Assembly: GCA_964639895.1 (NCBI GenBank) | Contig: CAZXEJ010000046.1 | Location: 1-17,217, forward strand | Length of the DNA: 17,217 nt | Direction: 5' to 3' | Source of the DNA: CAZXEJ01 sp964639895 | Lineage (GTDB): Bacteria; Desulfobacterota_D; UBA1144; Nemesobacterales; JADFKM01 | In this document: in pieces, positions 1 to 7,215 of the stretch | Position numbering within the stretch: the first letter of the stretch is position 1 | How the letters are laid out: each line of letters opens with the position of its first letter | The notes under the pieces: generated by a model | What the model was told of the DNA's origin: nothing | Seen by the model: only the letters and a program-made list of their open reading frames with translations | Database searches by the model: none | Position numbers and translations under genes: made by a program

Positions 1-81
<81 letters not shown>

Positions 82-268
82 GGATGTTAGCACTTGCGAA
101 GAGGACGCTGCGGCTTCGGCACGGCGCGGCCTAGCGGGCCGGGGGCGCCGGAGCGGCGTCCGACGCCTCTGTCGGCCGGGGGGAGGCGGCGGTCGATCGG
201 GGGTCAGGTTCCACGTACTCAGGTAACTAGGCCCTGATGTTAAAGCGCTCTCTCAGCTTGGGGAGAGC

Positions 269-277
269 TGGGGATAA
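269..277 (-). promoter_or_regulatory. DnaA-box-like site (8/9 match)
   Basis: On the minus strand this reads TTATCCCCA, one mismatch from the DnaA-box consensus TTATCCACA. It lies in the AT-richer stretch with three other box-like sites. Confidence 0.4.
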
Positions 278-327
278 CGGGTTCAACAGTGGGGTCTAAG
301 GCTCCCAAAAAGACAGGATTAAGCCCC

Positions 328-336
328 TGTTGATAA
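328..336 (-). promoter_or_regulatory. DnaA-box-like site (8/9 match)
   Basis: On the minus strand this reads TTATCAACA, one mismatch from TTATCCACA. A weaker site begins two bases further on. Confidence 0.45.
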
Positions 337-338
337 CC

Positions 339-347
339 TGTGTACAA
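339..347 (-). promoter_or_regulatory. Weak DnaA-box-like site (7/9 match)
   Basis: On the minus strand this reads TTGTACACA, two mismatches from TTATCCACA. It is credible only because it is next to a better box at 328-336 with the same orientation. Confidence 0.25.
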
Positions 348-411
348 ATATCGTGGGCGCCCCTAAATATTGTCTAACCTCCCTTTATCATTGGTTAATT
401 GTCGCCGACAG

Positions 412-420
412 TTATCCACA
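412..420 (+). promoter_or_regulatory. Perfect DnaA box
   Basis: The plus strand reads TTATCCACA, the exact high-affinity DnaA-box consensus. It lies 36 bases past the mnmE stop codon, in the AT-richer non-coding stretch. Its orientation is opposite to the three weaker boxes on its left. Confidence 0.6.
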
Positions 421-456
421 GATGTGGACGTTTCACGTGCCGCGGCTCGTAACACC

Positions 457-1842
457 CTATTTCCCAATGCAAAATTTGCTGAAAATCCTTCCCAGCACCT
501 CTTCCGTAGTCACTTCCCCCGTTATCTCGCCCAAGCGGTCCAGGGCCGTGTGCAGCTCGAAGGCGGGGAATTCCGGCGACAGCGACCGGCGCATCGCATC
601 AGCGAAACGCTCAAGCGCCGCGGCCGCCTCCATCAGGGCGTCCTTGTGCCGTTGCTCGGTTACAATCACGTCGAATTCCCCCCCGCCCGACGCCCCCGCA
701 CGGGCGGCCTCCACGATCGCCCGCTTGAGCGCCGCGATTCCCCTGCCCGTCTTCGCCGAGGTCGAGACGATCGGGTCCCCGCCTGCCAGGTGCCTTACTT
801 CTCCGAGATCGGTCGCGGCCGGAAGATCGGTCTTGTTTAGTACCACCACCCTCGTTCTTGCGGCCGAGGCCTCGAGCGCGCGGCGGTCGTCGTCGTCGAG
901 CTTGCTGCTTGCGTCGATGACCACCACCACGACGGCGGCCTCATCGGCCTTGCGGCGGGCCATGTCCACCCCTTCCACTTCCACCTCGTCGCTCGCCGCG
1001 CGCAGGCCCGCCGTATCGGTGAGCCTTACCAGAACACCGTCCACGACGATGACGTCCTCGATGAAGTCCCTGGTGGTACCGGGCGAAGGGCTCACGATGG
1101 CCCGTCTCTTCATAAGCATCCGGTTCAGCAGGCTCGACTTGCCTACGTTGGGCTTTCCAATGATGACGGCGTCGATGCCCTCCTTGAGGACCCTGCCTCG
1201 GCTGAACGTCTCGGCCAGCGCCCTGAGTTCCCCTTCGAGCGCCTGGGCCCGCTCGATGAGCCTCCTTTCGTCGGCGGGATCGATCTCTTCTTCCGGGAAA
1301 TCGATCCGTGCTTCGACCTCGGCCGCCATGTCTATCACCGTATTGCGGTATTCCATTATTCTGGCCGACAGGTCTCCCTCGAGTTGACGGCGCGCAACCT
1401 CAAGGCTCGTCTCCGAGTGGGCGTCGACGATATCGGCCACGGCTTCGGCCTGGGCGAGGTCGAGCCTGCCGTTGAGGAAGGCGCGGAGGGTGAACTCACC
1501 AGGCTCGGCCAGCCTTGCACCGGCCTTGATGCATGCCTCGAGCACCCTTTTTGGGACCATGTAGCCGCCGTGGGAGTGAAGTTCCACAACGTCTTCGCCG
1601 GTGTACGAATGTGGGGCCCTCATGATGACGGCCAGGCCGGTATCGATCGGGCGGCCGGTCGAGGGGTGGATGAACTTGCCGTAATAGAGGCGGTGCGACA
1701 CCATGCGTCTGGGCGGGGAGAACACCTTCTTGAGGACGCGCGCGGCCTGGGGTCCGGAGACGCGTACGATGGCCATGCCGCCGCGTCCGGGTGGGGTGGC
1801 TACGGCCGCGATGGTGTCGTCGGTGGCGGGAATTTTGACCAT
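457..1842 (-). CDS. mnmE: tRNA uridine-5-carboxymethylaminomethyl(34) synthesis GTPase MnmE
   Basis: With MnmG, MnmE installs the carboxymethylaminomethyl group on U34 of tRNAs reading two-codon-box codons, using methylene-tetrahydrofolate and GTP hydrolysis in the cytoplasm. The 461-residue protein has the family's usual length and order: an N-terminal folate-binding domain (about 1-120), a helical domain, and a GTPase inserted at about 220-380. Visible GTPase motifs are G1 GKPNVGKS (229-236), G2 TTRD (256-259), G3 DTAG (276-279), G4 NKTD (336-339) and G5 SAK (362-364). The C-terminus is the signature FCIGK with its catalytic cysteine. The reading frame stays open upstream, but homology begins at the ATG at 1842 (MVKIPATDD), so that start was chosen although its SD is weak. 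It is divergent from radC. A loose TATA-like element at 1936-1941 may serve it. The intact sequence leaves the identification in little doubt. Confidence 0.97.
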   Translation of the reverse strand: MVKIPATDDTIAAVATPPGRGGMAIVRVSGPQAARVLKKVFSPPRRMVSHRLYYGKFIHPSTGRPIDTGLAVIMRAPHSYTGEDVVELHSHGGYMVPKRVLEACIKAGARLAEPGEFTLRAFLNGRLDLAQAEAVADIVDAHSETSLEVARRQLEGDLSARIMEYRNTVIDMAAEVEARIDFPEEEIDPADERRLIERAQALEGELRALAETFSRGRVLKEGIDAVIIGKPNVGKSSLLNRMLMKRRAIVSPSPGTTRDFIEDVIVVDGVLVRLTDTAGLRAASDEVEVEGVDMARRKADEAAVVVVVIDASSKLDDDDRRALEASAARTRVVVLNKTDLPAATDLGEVRHLAGGDPIVSTSAKTGRGIAALKRAIVEAARAGASGGGEFDVIVTEQRHKDALMEAAAALERFADAMRRSLSPEFPAFELHTALDRLGEITGEVTTEEVLGRIFSKFCIGK

Positions 1843-2025
1843 GGCGACAAGAGAGAAATGTACCACATGGCGCCGCGGCACCCAAGGTGGGGGTGTTTGG
1901 AGCTCGGTGTTGGAGTCGGAGGGGACCCCCCCTGGGTATAAGCCACATCCCAGCGGCGGGGCGTTGGTGTGTTTGCAGTGAGGGTCGAGGCGTGGAGGAT
2001 AAAAGGGCTCACCAGTCGGGGCCGG

Positions 2026-2054
2026 TTGCGCGTGGCAGCCCGGTGTAATATAGT
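2026..2054 (+). promoter_or_regulatory. Predicted sigma-70-type promoter of radC
   Basis: A TATAGT -10 element (2049-2054, 5/6 to TATAAT) lies exactly 17 bases after a weak TTGCGC -35 (2026-2031). Transcription would start near 2061 and give a leader of about 65 nt containing a hairpin and the parS sequence before the radC ATG. Confidence 0.5.
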
Positions 2055-2064
2055 AGAAATGCTT

Positions 2065-2080
2065 CCGCCCGTGAGGGCGG
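2065..2080 (+). other. GNRA-capped hairpin in the radC leader
   Basis: CCGCCC (2065-2070) pairs perfectly with GGGCGG (2075-2080) around a GTGA loop, a GNRA-type tetraloop. It would lie at the very 5' end of the radC transcript, where such hairpins often stabilise mRNA. It has no T-tract and so is not a good terminator. Confidence 0.4.
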
Positions 2081-2083
2081 CGG

Positions 2084-2099
2084 TGTTTCACGTGAAACA
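2084..2099. promoter_or_regulatory. parS centromere site (perfect match)
   Basis: The sequence TGTTTCACGTGAAACA is the exact 16-bp palindromic consensus bound by chromosomal ParB proteins. ParB nucleates here and spreads as a CTP-dependent clamp to organise origin segregation. Chromosomal parS sites cluster close to the origin, usually near parAB/mnmE/mnmG, so its position in the radC-mnmE intergenic region fits the candidate origin at the left end. A 16-bp exact match by chance in 17 kb is very unlikely. Confidence 0.93.
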
Positions 2100-2124
2100 T
2101 TCAGCCCGCACAGGACGCAGCGCC

Positions 2125-2820
2125 ATGGAGAAGAGCGGCAAGCCCCACTACCTGCGCCACCGCCTCAGGCTCAGGGAGCGGTTCGCCAAGACCCACGGCA
2201 AGGGGCTTCAAGACTACGAGATGCTGGAGCTGCTGCTCACCTACGCCATACCCCGCCGCGACGTCAAACCCACCTCCAAGGCCCTGCTCAAGAGGTTCGG
2301 GTCGCTGAGCGGCGTTCTCGACGCCACAGTGGATGACTTGCTCCAGTGCGAGGGAATCGGCCAAGCCTCGGCCATGCTCATCAGGCTGGTCAAAGAGCTG
2401 TTCATCGCCTATTCGGCCGAGCACATGGCCAAGAAGAAACAGCTCACGACCCCCAAAGAGGTAGTGGACTTCGCTCGGCTCGTGCTCTCCGACTACTCCA
2501 ACGAGGCCTTTCTGGTCGTGTACCTGAACGTCAAGAACGAGGTGATCGACCACGAGCTGATGAGCGTAGGTACGATCGATCGCGTGGCCGTATACCCCAG
2601 GAGGATCGTCGAGGCCGCCCTGCAGAAGAAGGCCTCGTCCATCATCCTCGTCCACAACCACCCGACCGGACACGTGACACCCTCGAAGGAGGACATAAGG
2701 CTGACCAAAGCCATAATGGATGCCACAGGACTCCTGGACATACGAGTACTGGACCACATCGTGGTGGGAAAGAAGAACTACCTGAGCTTCCTCGAGCGTA
2801 ATCTTATGCCCGAGCAGTAG
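2125..2820 (+). CDS. radC: RadC/YsxA family JAB-domain protein
   Basis: The 231-residue protein has a N-terminal helical region with a helix-hairpin-helix-like turn (about 75-86, CEGIGQASAML) and a C-terminal JAB/MPN metalloprotease-fold domain (about 105-225). The zinc motif is present as H177-N-H179-P-T-G with D190 downstream. The family was once linked to DNA repair in E. coli, but its function is unsettled; related proteins occur with mobile or DNA-processing genes. The frame extends upstream through the parS sequence, but homology starts at the ATG at 2125, which has an AGGA-type SD about 8-10 bases before it, so the shorter form was chosen. It is separated by 68 bases from the PhzF-family gene and could be cotranscribed with it. 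The family call is firm; the cellular role is unknown. Confidence 0.95.
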   Translation: MEKSGKPHYLRHRLRLRERFAKTHGKGLQDYEMLELLLTYAIPRRDVKPTSKALLKRFGSLSGVLDATVDDLLQCEGIGQASAMLIRLVKELFIAYSAEHMAKKKQLTTPKEVVDFARLVLSDYSNEAFLVVYLNVKNEVIDHELMSVGTIDRVAVYPRRIVEAALQKKASSIILVHNHPTGHVTPSKEDIRLTKAIMDATGLLDIRVLDHIVVGKKNYLSFLERNLMPEQ

Positions 2821-2888
2821 GCACTGGCCCGTCGCTCCGTTTATCCGCCAGCGGGGCGGTTCGTTCACGGCCATTGTGGAGGTCCACC

Positions 2889-3779
2889 ATGGAGCAGCTC
2901 TACATCGTCGACGTGTTTGCGGAGAGAAGGTTCGGCGGCAACCCGCTTGCCGTGGTGGTCCACGATTCCGCCCTCACCGACGACGTCATGGTGGACGTGG
3001 CTCGCGAGATGGCCTACTCGGAGACCACCTTCGTGCGTAGCTCGGAGATAGGGGATCGACGAGCCAAGGTGCGCATATTCACCCCGGTACGCGAGATACC
3101 CTTCGCCGGCCACCCCGTCCTTGGTACGGCGTACGTGTTGAGGGAGTTTTTTGGAGTCGGTGTCGGCGGGGGGGAAATAGTGCTGGAACTCTCCATCGGC
3201 CAAGTTCGTGTTACGGTGGAAGGGGCCGCGGGAGGGAATGCGCTTTGGTGGATGGAACAGAGGCTGGCCTGTGTAGGGGCCGAAGTGGAGCCCGTGCGGG
3301 CCGCACAGGCTGTGAGCCTCGAGGCCGGGGATCTCGCCCCCGGCCGGCCGGTCTTGTCGGTTTCGACCGGCTTTCCGTTTTACGTGGTTCCAGCCGCTGG
3401 CGTAGAGGAGCTCCTCAGGGCCCGCATCGAGCCCAGCGCCTTCAAACGCTTGGTGGAAGGCGGCAAGACCCAGGCCGTGCTCGTATACGCGCCTCTTGAG
3501 ACCGGAGCGGTCGAGATGCGCGTGTTTGCCCCACACCACGGTATCGCCGAGGACCCGGCCACGGGAAGTGCAGCCGGCTGCCTGGGCTTCTACCTGCTAC
3601 GAGAGGGCCTATGGTGCACGGGCGGCTCAGGGGGGCCGCTTCGCATAGAACAGGGCCGGCTTGTGGGGAGGCCATCGGTCATATACGTCCGACGTTTCGG
3701 TGGTGGCGAGGTGCTGGAGGTCGGAGGACGTGTGCAGGCCGTGGCCCGTGGGGAGTTCGTAGGGGGATTACGTGTATAA
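2889..3779 (+). CDS. PhzF family phenazine biosynthesis-like isomerase
   Basis: PhzF-family enzymes have the diaminopimelate-epimerase fold and generally catalyse isomerisations; the founding member isomerises a phenazine precursor, but most relatives have no known substrate. The 296-residue protein has normal family length and the expected landmarks: FGGNPLAVV (15-23), a glutamate at position 45 matching the catalytic glutamate of PhzF, PFAGHP (71-76) and EDPATGSAAG (221-230) in the second half. The ATG at 2889 follows a GGAGGT SD (2878-2883) by five bases, which favours it over the ATG 15 bases upstream. No phenazine genes are nearby, so a role in phenazine synthesis is not supported; a housekeeping or metabolite-repair isomerase is more likely. 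Confidence 0.93.
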   Translation: MEQLYIVDVFAERRFGGNPLAVVVHDSALTDDVMVDVAREMAYSETTFVRSSEIGDRRAKVRIFTPVREIPFAGHPVLGTAYVLREFFGVGVGGGEIVLELSIGQVRVTVEGAAGGNALWWMEQRLACVGAEVEPVRAAQAVSLEAGDLAPGRPVLSVSTGFPFYVVPAAGVEELLRARIEPSAFKRLVEGGKTQAVLVYAPLETGAVEMRVFAPHHGIAEDPATGSAAGCLGFYLLREGLWCTGGSGGPLRIEQGRLVGRPSVIYVRRFGGGEVLEVGGRVQAVARGEFVGGLRV

Positions 3780-4698
3780 ATACGACGTGCGTTGTACGTG
3801 GTGGGGCCGTTCGAGGCTCATCCATGTAATGGGGGGATACCAATGTAGAGGGACGGCCGGCGGTGTAGGGGAGCCGCGGCAGGTGGTTCGCCCAGTGTGA
3901 GACTGTGCGCGAGGGGGGTACGGTGTCCCGCTTGGGTATGTCGTTGAGATCCTCTTTCCTGCTTGTACGTCCTCGAGCCGCATTGCATGGCTGCCTCCCC
4001 GAGGGGCGGTGGGTTTATATAGCACCTCGTCCCATTGGGGCGCTGGAGTGAGGGGGAGCAGGCGGCCTCGCCGGGGTGATTCGGCCCGAAGCACGGGCCT
4101 GCCCGCTGTGCTCCGGCCTGTGGTGCGTCGTGGGAGAGGCGGGGCGGTCGACGAGTATGCCTCCCACGTGCCACGTTGCCGAAGGCGCCTGCCTCCGGCC
4201 CGGAAGAAGAAGGGGTGCAGGTCTAACCGTCCGTCATTGCAAGATATTTCTCTTCCGGTATGGACGCCGCGTGAGCGCGCATTCTCGCCGCGGGTCCCGC
4301 TGCAGCTATCGGGAAGGAGCTGCACGAAGGATGATGCACACAATGGCGTTATGGGAACCCTACGGCACCGTCCCCTCTGGAGGGAGGGATGAAGGGTGGA
4401 TGAGCCGGTTCGATGTGAACCATTTAGGCCATGGCGCAGGCGGCCGGGGGTATCGTCGGTATGCCGCTCCTTGATGGCTGGATCGCTGAGCAACCGCTCC
4501 TTCGGTGCTTGAGAGGGCCGGCCGCCGAGGCATCGGCCCGGGGCGATAACCGCCCTTGAGCCGTGGACGGCCGTCGGTCGGTCGGTACCTTCCCCGCCCG
4601 GGGAGTGGGTGGGCGCAACCTCCCTCGACCCCCCTGGGCGCGGTGCTCTGCGGGGCTCGTAACGCCTCCCTCTACCGTCTCCGGCGGCGCCGCCGCCG
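3780..4698. other. 0.9-kb intergenic stretch without a recognisable gene
   Basis: All open frames here have the composition of GC-driven shadows, rich in Arg, Pro, Gly and Ala and without recognisable domains. There is a TATA-like element at 4014-4020 and a small SD-preceded frame on the minus strand (3818-3988). A short GGTTC/GAACC hairpin lies at 4407-4421 and a GGCGGCGCCGCC palindrome at about 4684-4695. No tRNA, rRNA, tmRNA, RNase P or SRP RNA signature was recognised on either strand. It may hold an unrecognised structured RNA, regulatory DNA or a decayed gene. Confidence 0.6.
3818..3988 (-). CDS. Possible small protein of unknown function (56 aa)
   Basis: A short frame on the minus strand starts with an ATG at 3988, has a GGGGAGG SD (3994-4000) five bases upstream, and a TATATA/TATAAA element at 4014-4020 further upstream. 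Those signals are the only support. The protein begins MQCGSRTYK, is rich in Pro, His and Arg, and has no signal peptide, membrane segment or known motif. A longer upstream extension of the same frame exists but looks like non-coding sequence. It may equally be a chance frame inside a regulatory region, so it is listed as a weak candidate only. Confidence 0.15.
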   Translation of the reverse strand: MQCGSRTYKQERGSQRHTQAGHRTPLAHSLTLGEPPAAAPLHRRPSLYIGIPPLHG

Positions 4699-5112
4699 CT
4701 AGCGGGCGAGCAGCAGGCCCGCCACGACGGCCATCACCACACCCACCAGCTCGCGCGGCTCTAGCGTCTCCTTCAGGAACACCATAGCCAGCAGCACGGT
4801 AAGGGCAGGATACAGGGCCGTGAAGGGGACGATGACCGACGCCCTGCCGCCGTGTAGTACGTAGATGAACAGTACCGTGCCCACGCCCCAGGATAGCCCC
4901 ATGAGCAGCCCGAACGGGTTGAGGCTGAACCCCTCGAAGATCTCGCGTCTGTTGAGCAGGGTGAAGAGGGTGAAAACGGTGAGCGTGCCCACCGCCTCGA
5001 AGAAATAGACCCGGTAGCTCGTATCCTTAAGCAGGGCGATCTTGCCGAAGAAGCTGCCCAGTGCGAACAGCACGATGACGACGCACGACAGCACGATCAA
5101 CTTTGGACTCAT
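4699..5112 (-). CDS. Single-domain EamA/DMT-type membrane protein
   Basis: This 137-residue protein is almost entirely hydrophobic, with about five predicted membrane segments: roughly 5-24, 35-57, 67-85, 90-112 and 119-136. The C-terminal part, with PFTALYPALTVLLAMVFLKE (about 96-115) followed by an ELVG...AGLLL helix, is typical of an EamA repeat from the drug/metabolite transporter superfamily. Full EamA transporters have ten helices made of two repeats; this has one, so it would have to work as a dimer, as small EamA-like proteins and EmrE-type carriers do. No substrate can be assigned. The ATG at 5112 has an AGGTGG SD about six bases upstream. It runs divergently from the unknown gene starting near 5139. 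There is no sign of truncation at the stop codon. Confidence 0.85.
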   Translation of the reverse strand: MSPKLIVLSCVVIVLFALGSFFGKIALLKDTSYRVYFFEAVGTLTVFTLFTLLNRREIFEGFSLNPFGLLMGLSWGVGTVLFIYVLHGGRASVIVPFTALYPALTVLLAMVFLKETLEPRELVGVVMAVVAGLLLAR

Positions 5113-5138
5113 GGTCGTCCACCTCGCGGGGCGTTGGG

Positions 5139-6413
5139 ATGGCCGTGGGGCGCGCGACCCCCGCCGAAAGGCCGCTTCTCCCCGGCGGGGACGGCGCCAC
5201 CCTCAACATAGAGATAATTCCTCTCCGCCGCCGTGTCAAAGCCACGCTGCGGCAGGCTCTGGAAGGGTGGCTTGCCATCGTTTATGCTCTTTTCGTGTCA
5301 CGCTCGATCGCCGTCCCGCCCTCGGGGTTGCTAGCCCTTGCCGCGACGCTGTTGCTCGGCGGCGCACTTCATGTTCTCGGCTGGGCCGTGGGGGCGGCGG
5401 CCCGGCCTCCCCTAGCCTTGAGCCCTGATGCCGCCACCGCCCGCCCCGGCGCCGAAGTGCGCGCCCTCGTCGGCGTGATGGAGGCCGACGGTACCCTGGT
5501 CCCGCTGGGCGCCCTGGGGCCCGACGGGCGGTGGAGTGCGGTCCAGCTGGGCCGCTACTGCCGGGGCGATGCAGACGGCGGAGAGGGGGTCGGCGGCGGT
5601 GTCCTCGGCCACCCACCCCGGCCGGATACGGGCCTGCCGTGGAAGGGGCGTTGGACGTTCCACCCCTGGCGCGAGGGGGTTTCTGCGGTGAGCGCCGCCG
5701 TACCGCATCCTGCTGCGGTCGAGGCCTTGGGCTACCGATACTCGGACTGGGGGTGTCTCCGGGGATTCGCCACCGACTGGGTCAGCTTGCCGCTTCCCTC
5801 CTTCCTCGGCATCGAGGCGCAGGAAGGGTTGCTCAAGCCTCTGGGCGTCGTAGTGCGCGCGCTAGGTGAGGCCGAGCCCTCCTACGTGCCGGTCGTGGAC
5901 GTTCCGCCGTGGAGCCGCGAGTGGAAGCAGGTGCTGAGGTTCGTACTCAAGGATTTCAACACCCGCGAGGACGAGGAGCTGCGCCGCCTTGAGAGACGAT
6001 ACCGCGACAGCGGCTTCATCGAGGAGGGCCGCTTTCAAGGCGTATACCCGCCGTTTTCGGCCGCCGAACGCGGCGGGGGCAGGGTGGTGCTCGCGCGTCT
6101 CCTGCGCACGGCCGAGCCGGTGGGCGGCGTGACCTACTACTACTTCGAGGCCGAAAGGTCCTACAAGCCCCCTCCCTCGCGCCCGCGATGTGTGTCGTCG
6201 ACGCGGTTTTCTGGGTGGCTCGAGGCCGGGCGGAGCGGCGTGGAGGGCTATCTGTCCACGCGGCTCGTCCTCGCAAGCTGCGTCTCCTGGCTCGAGAGAC
6301 CGCGCTCGCTCCTGCCGATGGGGGCGGTTGTGGCCGGGGGGGAACCCGTCTTCGTGTCGCTCGCCTTCACATCGGAGGGTGTATCGTATATGATTGTCGA
6401 CCCACATCACTGA
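5139..6413 (+). CDS. Unrecognised membrane-anchored protein
   Basis: I do not recognise this 424-residue protein. Its first ~90 residues contain two likely membrane segments (about 43-58 and 62-88) and are followed by a soluble portion with a Gly-rich stretch around 145-165. Further on are aromatic/charged blocks such as WSREWKQVLRF, TREDEELRRLERRYRD and GGVTYYYFEAERSYKP. The protein ends SYMIVDPHH. The layout, a membrane hairpin followed by a large soluble domain, suggests an inner-membrane-anchored protein, but its topology is uncertain. The ATG at 5139 was chosen because the ATG at 5103 lies inside the divergent neighbour; no strong SD supports it, and a GTG at 5295 is possible. The sustained open frame and the SD-led thioesterase 42 bases downstream support real coding in an operon. 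Confidence 0.65.
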   Translation: MAVGRATPAERPLLPGGDGATLNIEIIPLRRRVKATLRQALEGWLAIVYALFVSRSIAVPPSGLLALAATLLLGGALHVLGWAVGAAARPPLALSPDAATARPGAEVRALVGVMEADGTLVPLGALGPDGRWSAVQLGRYCRGDADGGEGVGGGVLGHPPRPDTGLPWKGRWTFHPWREGVSAVSAAVPHPAAVEALGYRYSDWGCLRGFATDWVSLPLPSFLGIEAQEGLLKPLGVVVRALGEAEPSYVPVVDVPPWSREWKQVLRFVLKDFNTREDEELRRLERRYRDSGFIEEGRFQGVYPPFSAAERGGGRVVLARLLRTAEPVGGVTYYYFEAERSYKPPPSRPRCVSSTRFSGWLEAGRSGVEGYLSTRLVLASCVSWLERPRSLLPMGAVVAGGEPVFVSLAFTSEGVSYMIVDPHH

Positions 6414-6455
6414 GGCCGCTCCTACGGCGGTCCCAAACGAGGAGGACGTCCGCCT

Positions 6456-6929
6456 ATGGCCAAGGTCAGGATAAAGCTTCCCCAAAGGTTCATCTACACG
6501 TTCGAAGTGCCGTTGCGGACCTCGGACATAAACTACGGCGGTCACCTGGGCCACGATTCCGTCCTCACCCTCACCCAGGAGGCGCGCGCGGCGATGCTGC
6601 ACGACTGGGGGCTCAGCGAGGCCGACCTCGGAGGGGCGGGCCTTATTGTGGCCGACGCCGCCCTCGTCTACCGCTCGGAGGCTTTCTACGGCGACGTACT
6701 CCGCATAGAGGTGGCCGTGGCCGAGTGGGGGGCTCGGAGCTGCGAGATGTACTACCGAATAACCAACCTCCGGACCGGTGCCGAGGTGGCAAGGGCCAAG
6801 ACGGGAATCGTGTTCTTCGATTACGAGAGGCGTAAGACCGCCCCCGTCCCGGCGCGGTTCCGGGCCCTCGTGGAGGAGGCCGAGCGCAGGGCCGCCGGAG
6901 GCGAGCGGGAGGAGGATGCCGCAAGCTGA
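6456..6929 (+). CDS. Acyl-CoA thioesterase family protein (hotdog fold, 4HBT)
   Basis: This 157-residue protein is a small hotdog-fold thioesterase, the family that hydrolyses acyl-CoA or acyl-ACP thioesters in the cytoplasm. The diagnostic segment is D24-I-N-Y-G-G-H-L-G-H (24-33), followed by the long hotdog helix containing LTLTQEARA. This corresponds to the D...GH motif of the 4HBT/YbgC group, with D24 as likely catalytic acid. Further strands such as IEVAVAEWGARSCEMYYRI and the ARAKTGIVFFDYERRK end complete the fold. The last ~25 residues are a charged tail. A strong GAGGAGGA SD lies about eight bases before the ATG. It follows the unknown membrane protein by 42 bases on the same strand, so the two are probably cotranscribed; that may hint at a lipid or acyl substrate for the partner. 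Exact substrate unknown. Confidence 0.92.
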   Translation: MAKVRIKLPQRFIYTFEVPLRTSDINYGGHLGHDSVLTLTQEARAAMLHDWGLSEADLGGAGLIVADAALVYRSEAFYGDVLRIEVAVAEWGARSCEMYYRITNLRTGAEVARAKTGIVFFDYERRKTAPVPARFRALVEEAERRAAGGEREEDAAS

Positions 6930-7193
6930 GTCGCCGCCCGCGGGGCCGTTTCCGTCGGGGTGGGGGGGAGGGTGGAGCCCGGGCCGGGCGTGTGGGGATG
7001 AGCGTCGCGCCCCTTCGCCCGGGGAGCGCACTCGGGGCGGGAGACGTATCGGGTACCGGCGCTGTGCCGGCTCCTCTTCCACGCTGGGGGGGACGGTGGA
7101 CTCGGCACTCGTCTCTTCGGTGGGTGTACGGGTGGCTCGGCGGTGCGGGGAGGTGTGCCGTGCCCGGGAGGCGTAGTGACGTCCGAGCGGGAT

Positions 7194-7215
7194 CGTGCCG
7201 TGAAGCCTTGGCACG
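7194..7215. promoter_or_regulatory. Candidate operator: CGTGCC-N10-GGCACG dyad
   Basis: Two perfect inverted 6-bp arms, CGTGCC (7194-7199) and GGCACG (7210-7215), are separated by ten bases, a spacing suited to a dimeric helix-turn-helix regulator. The right arm overlaps the TTGGCA -35 hexamer, so a bound protein would block RNA polymerase. No regulator gene is visible in the window, so the call rests on symmetry and position. Confidence 0.35.

Noticed and set aside
429..444. Second parS-like sequence beside the perfect DnaA box
   Set aside because: Only one half and the centre match (11 of 16 positions); five mismatches make ParB binding unlikely.
2101..2874. 257-residue minus-strand frame opposite radC
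   Set aside because: Antisense shadow of radC, whose JAB motif fixes the coding strand.
4407..4421. GGTTCGA...GAACC resembling a tRNA T-arm
   Set aside because: It is an isolated 5-bp hairpin; no acceptor, D or anticodon stems can be built around it.
3768..4493. 241-residue minus-strand frame in the gene-free region
   Set aside because: Composition is Arg/Pro/Ser-rich with no motif, and it begins without an SD; GC content alone keeps such frames open.
4683..4696. GGCGGCGCCGCC palindrome just past the EamA-like stop as a terminator
   Set aside because: The palindrome leaves no proper loop and has no T-tract on the minus strand.
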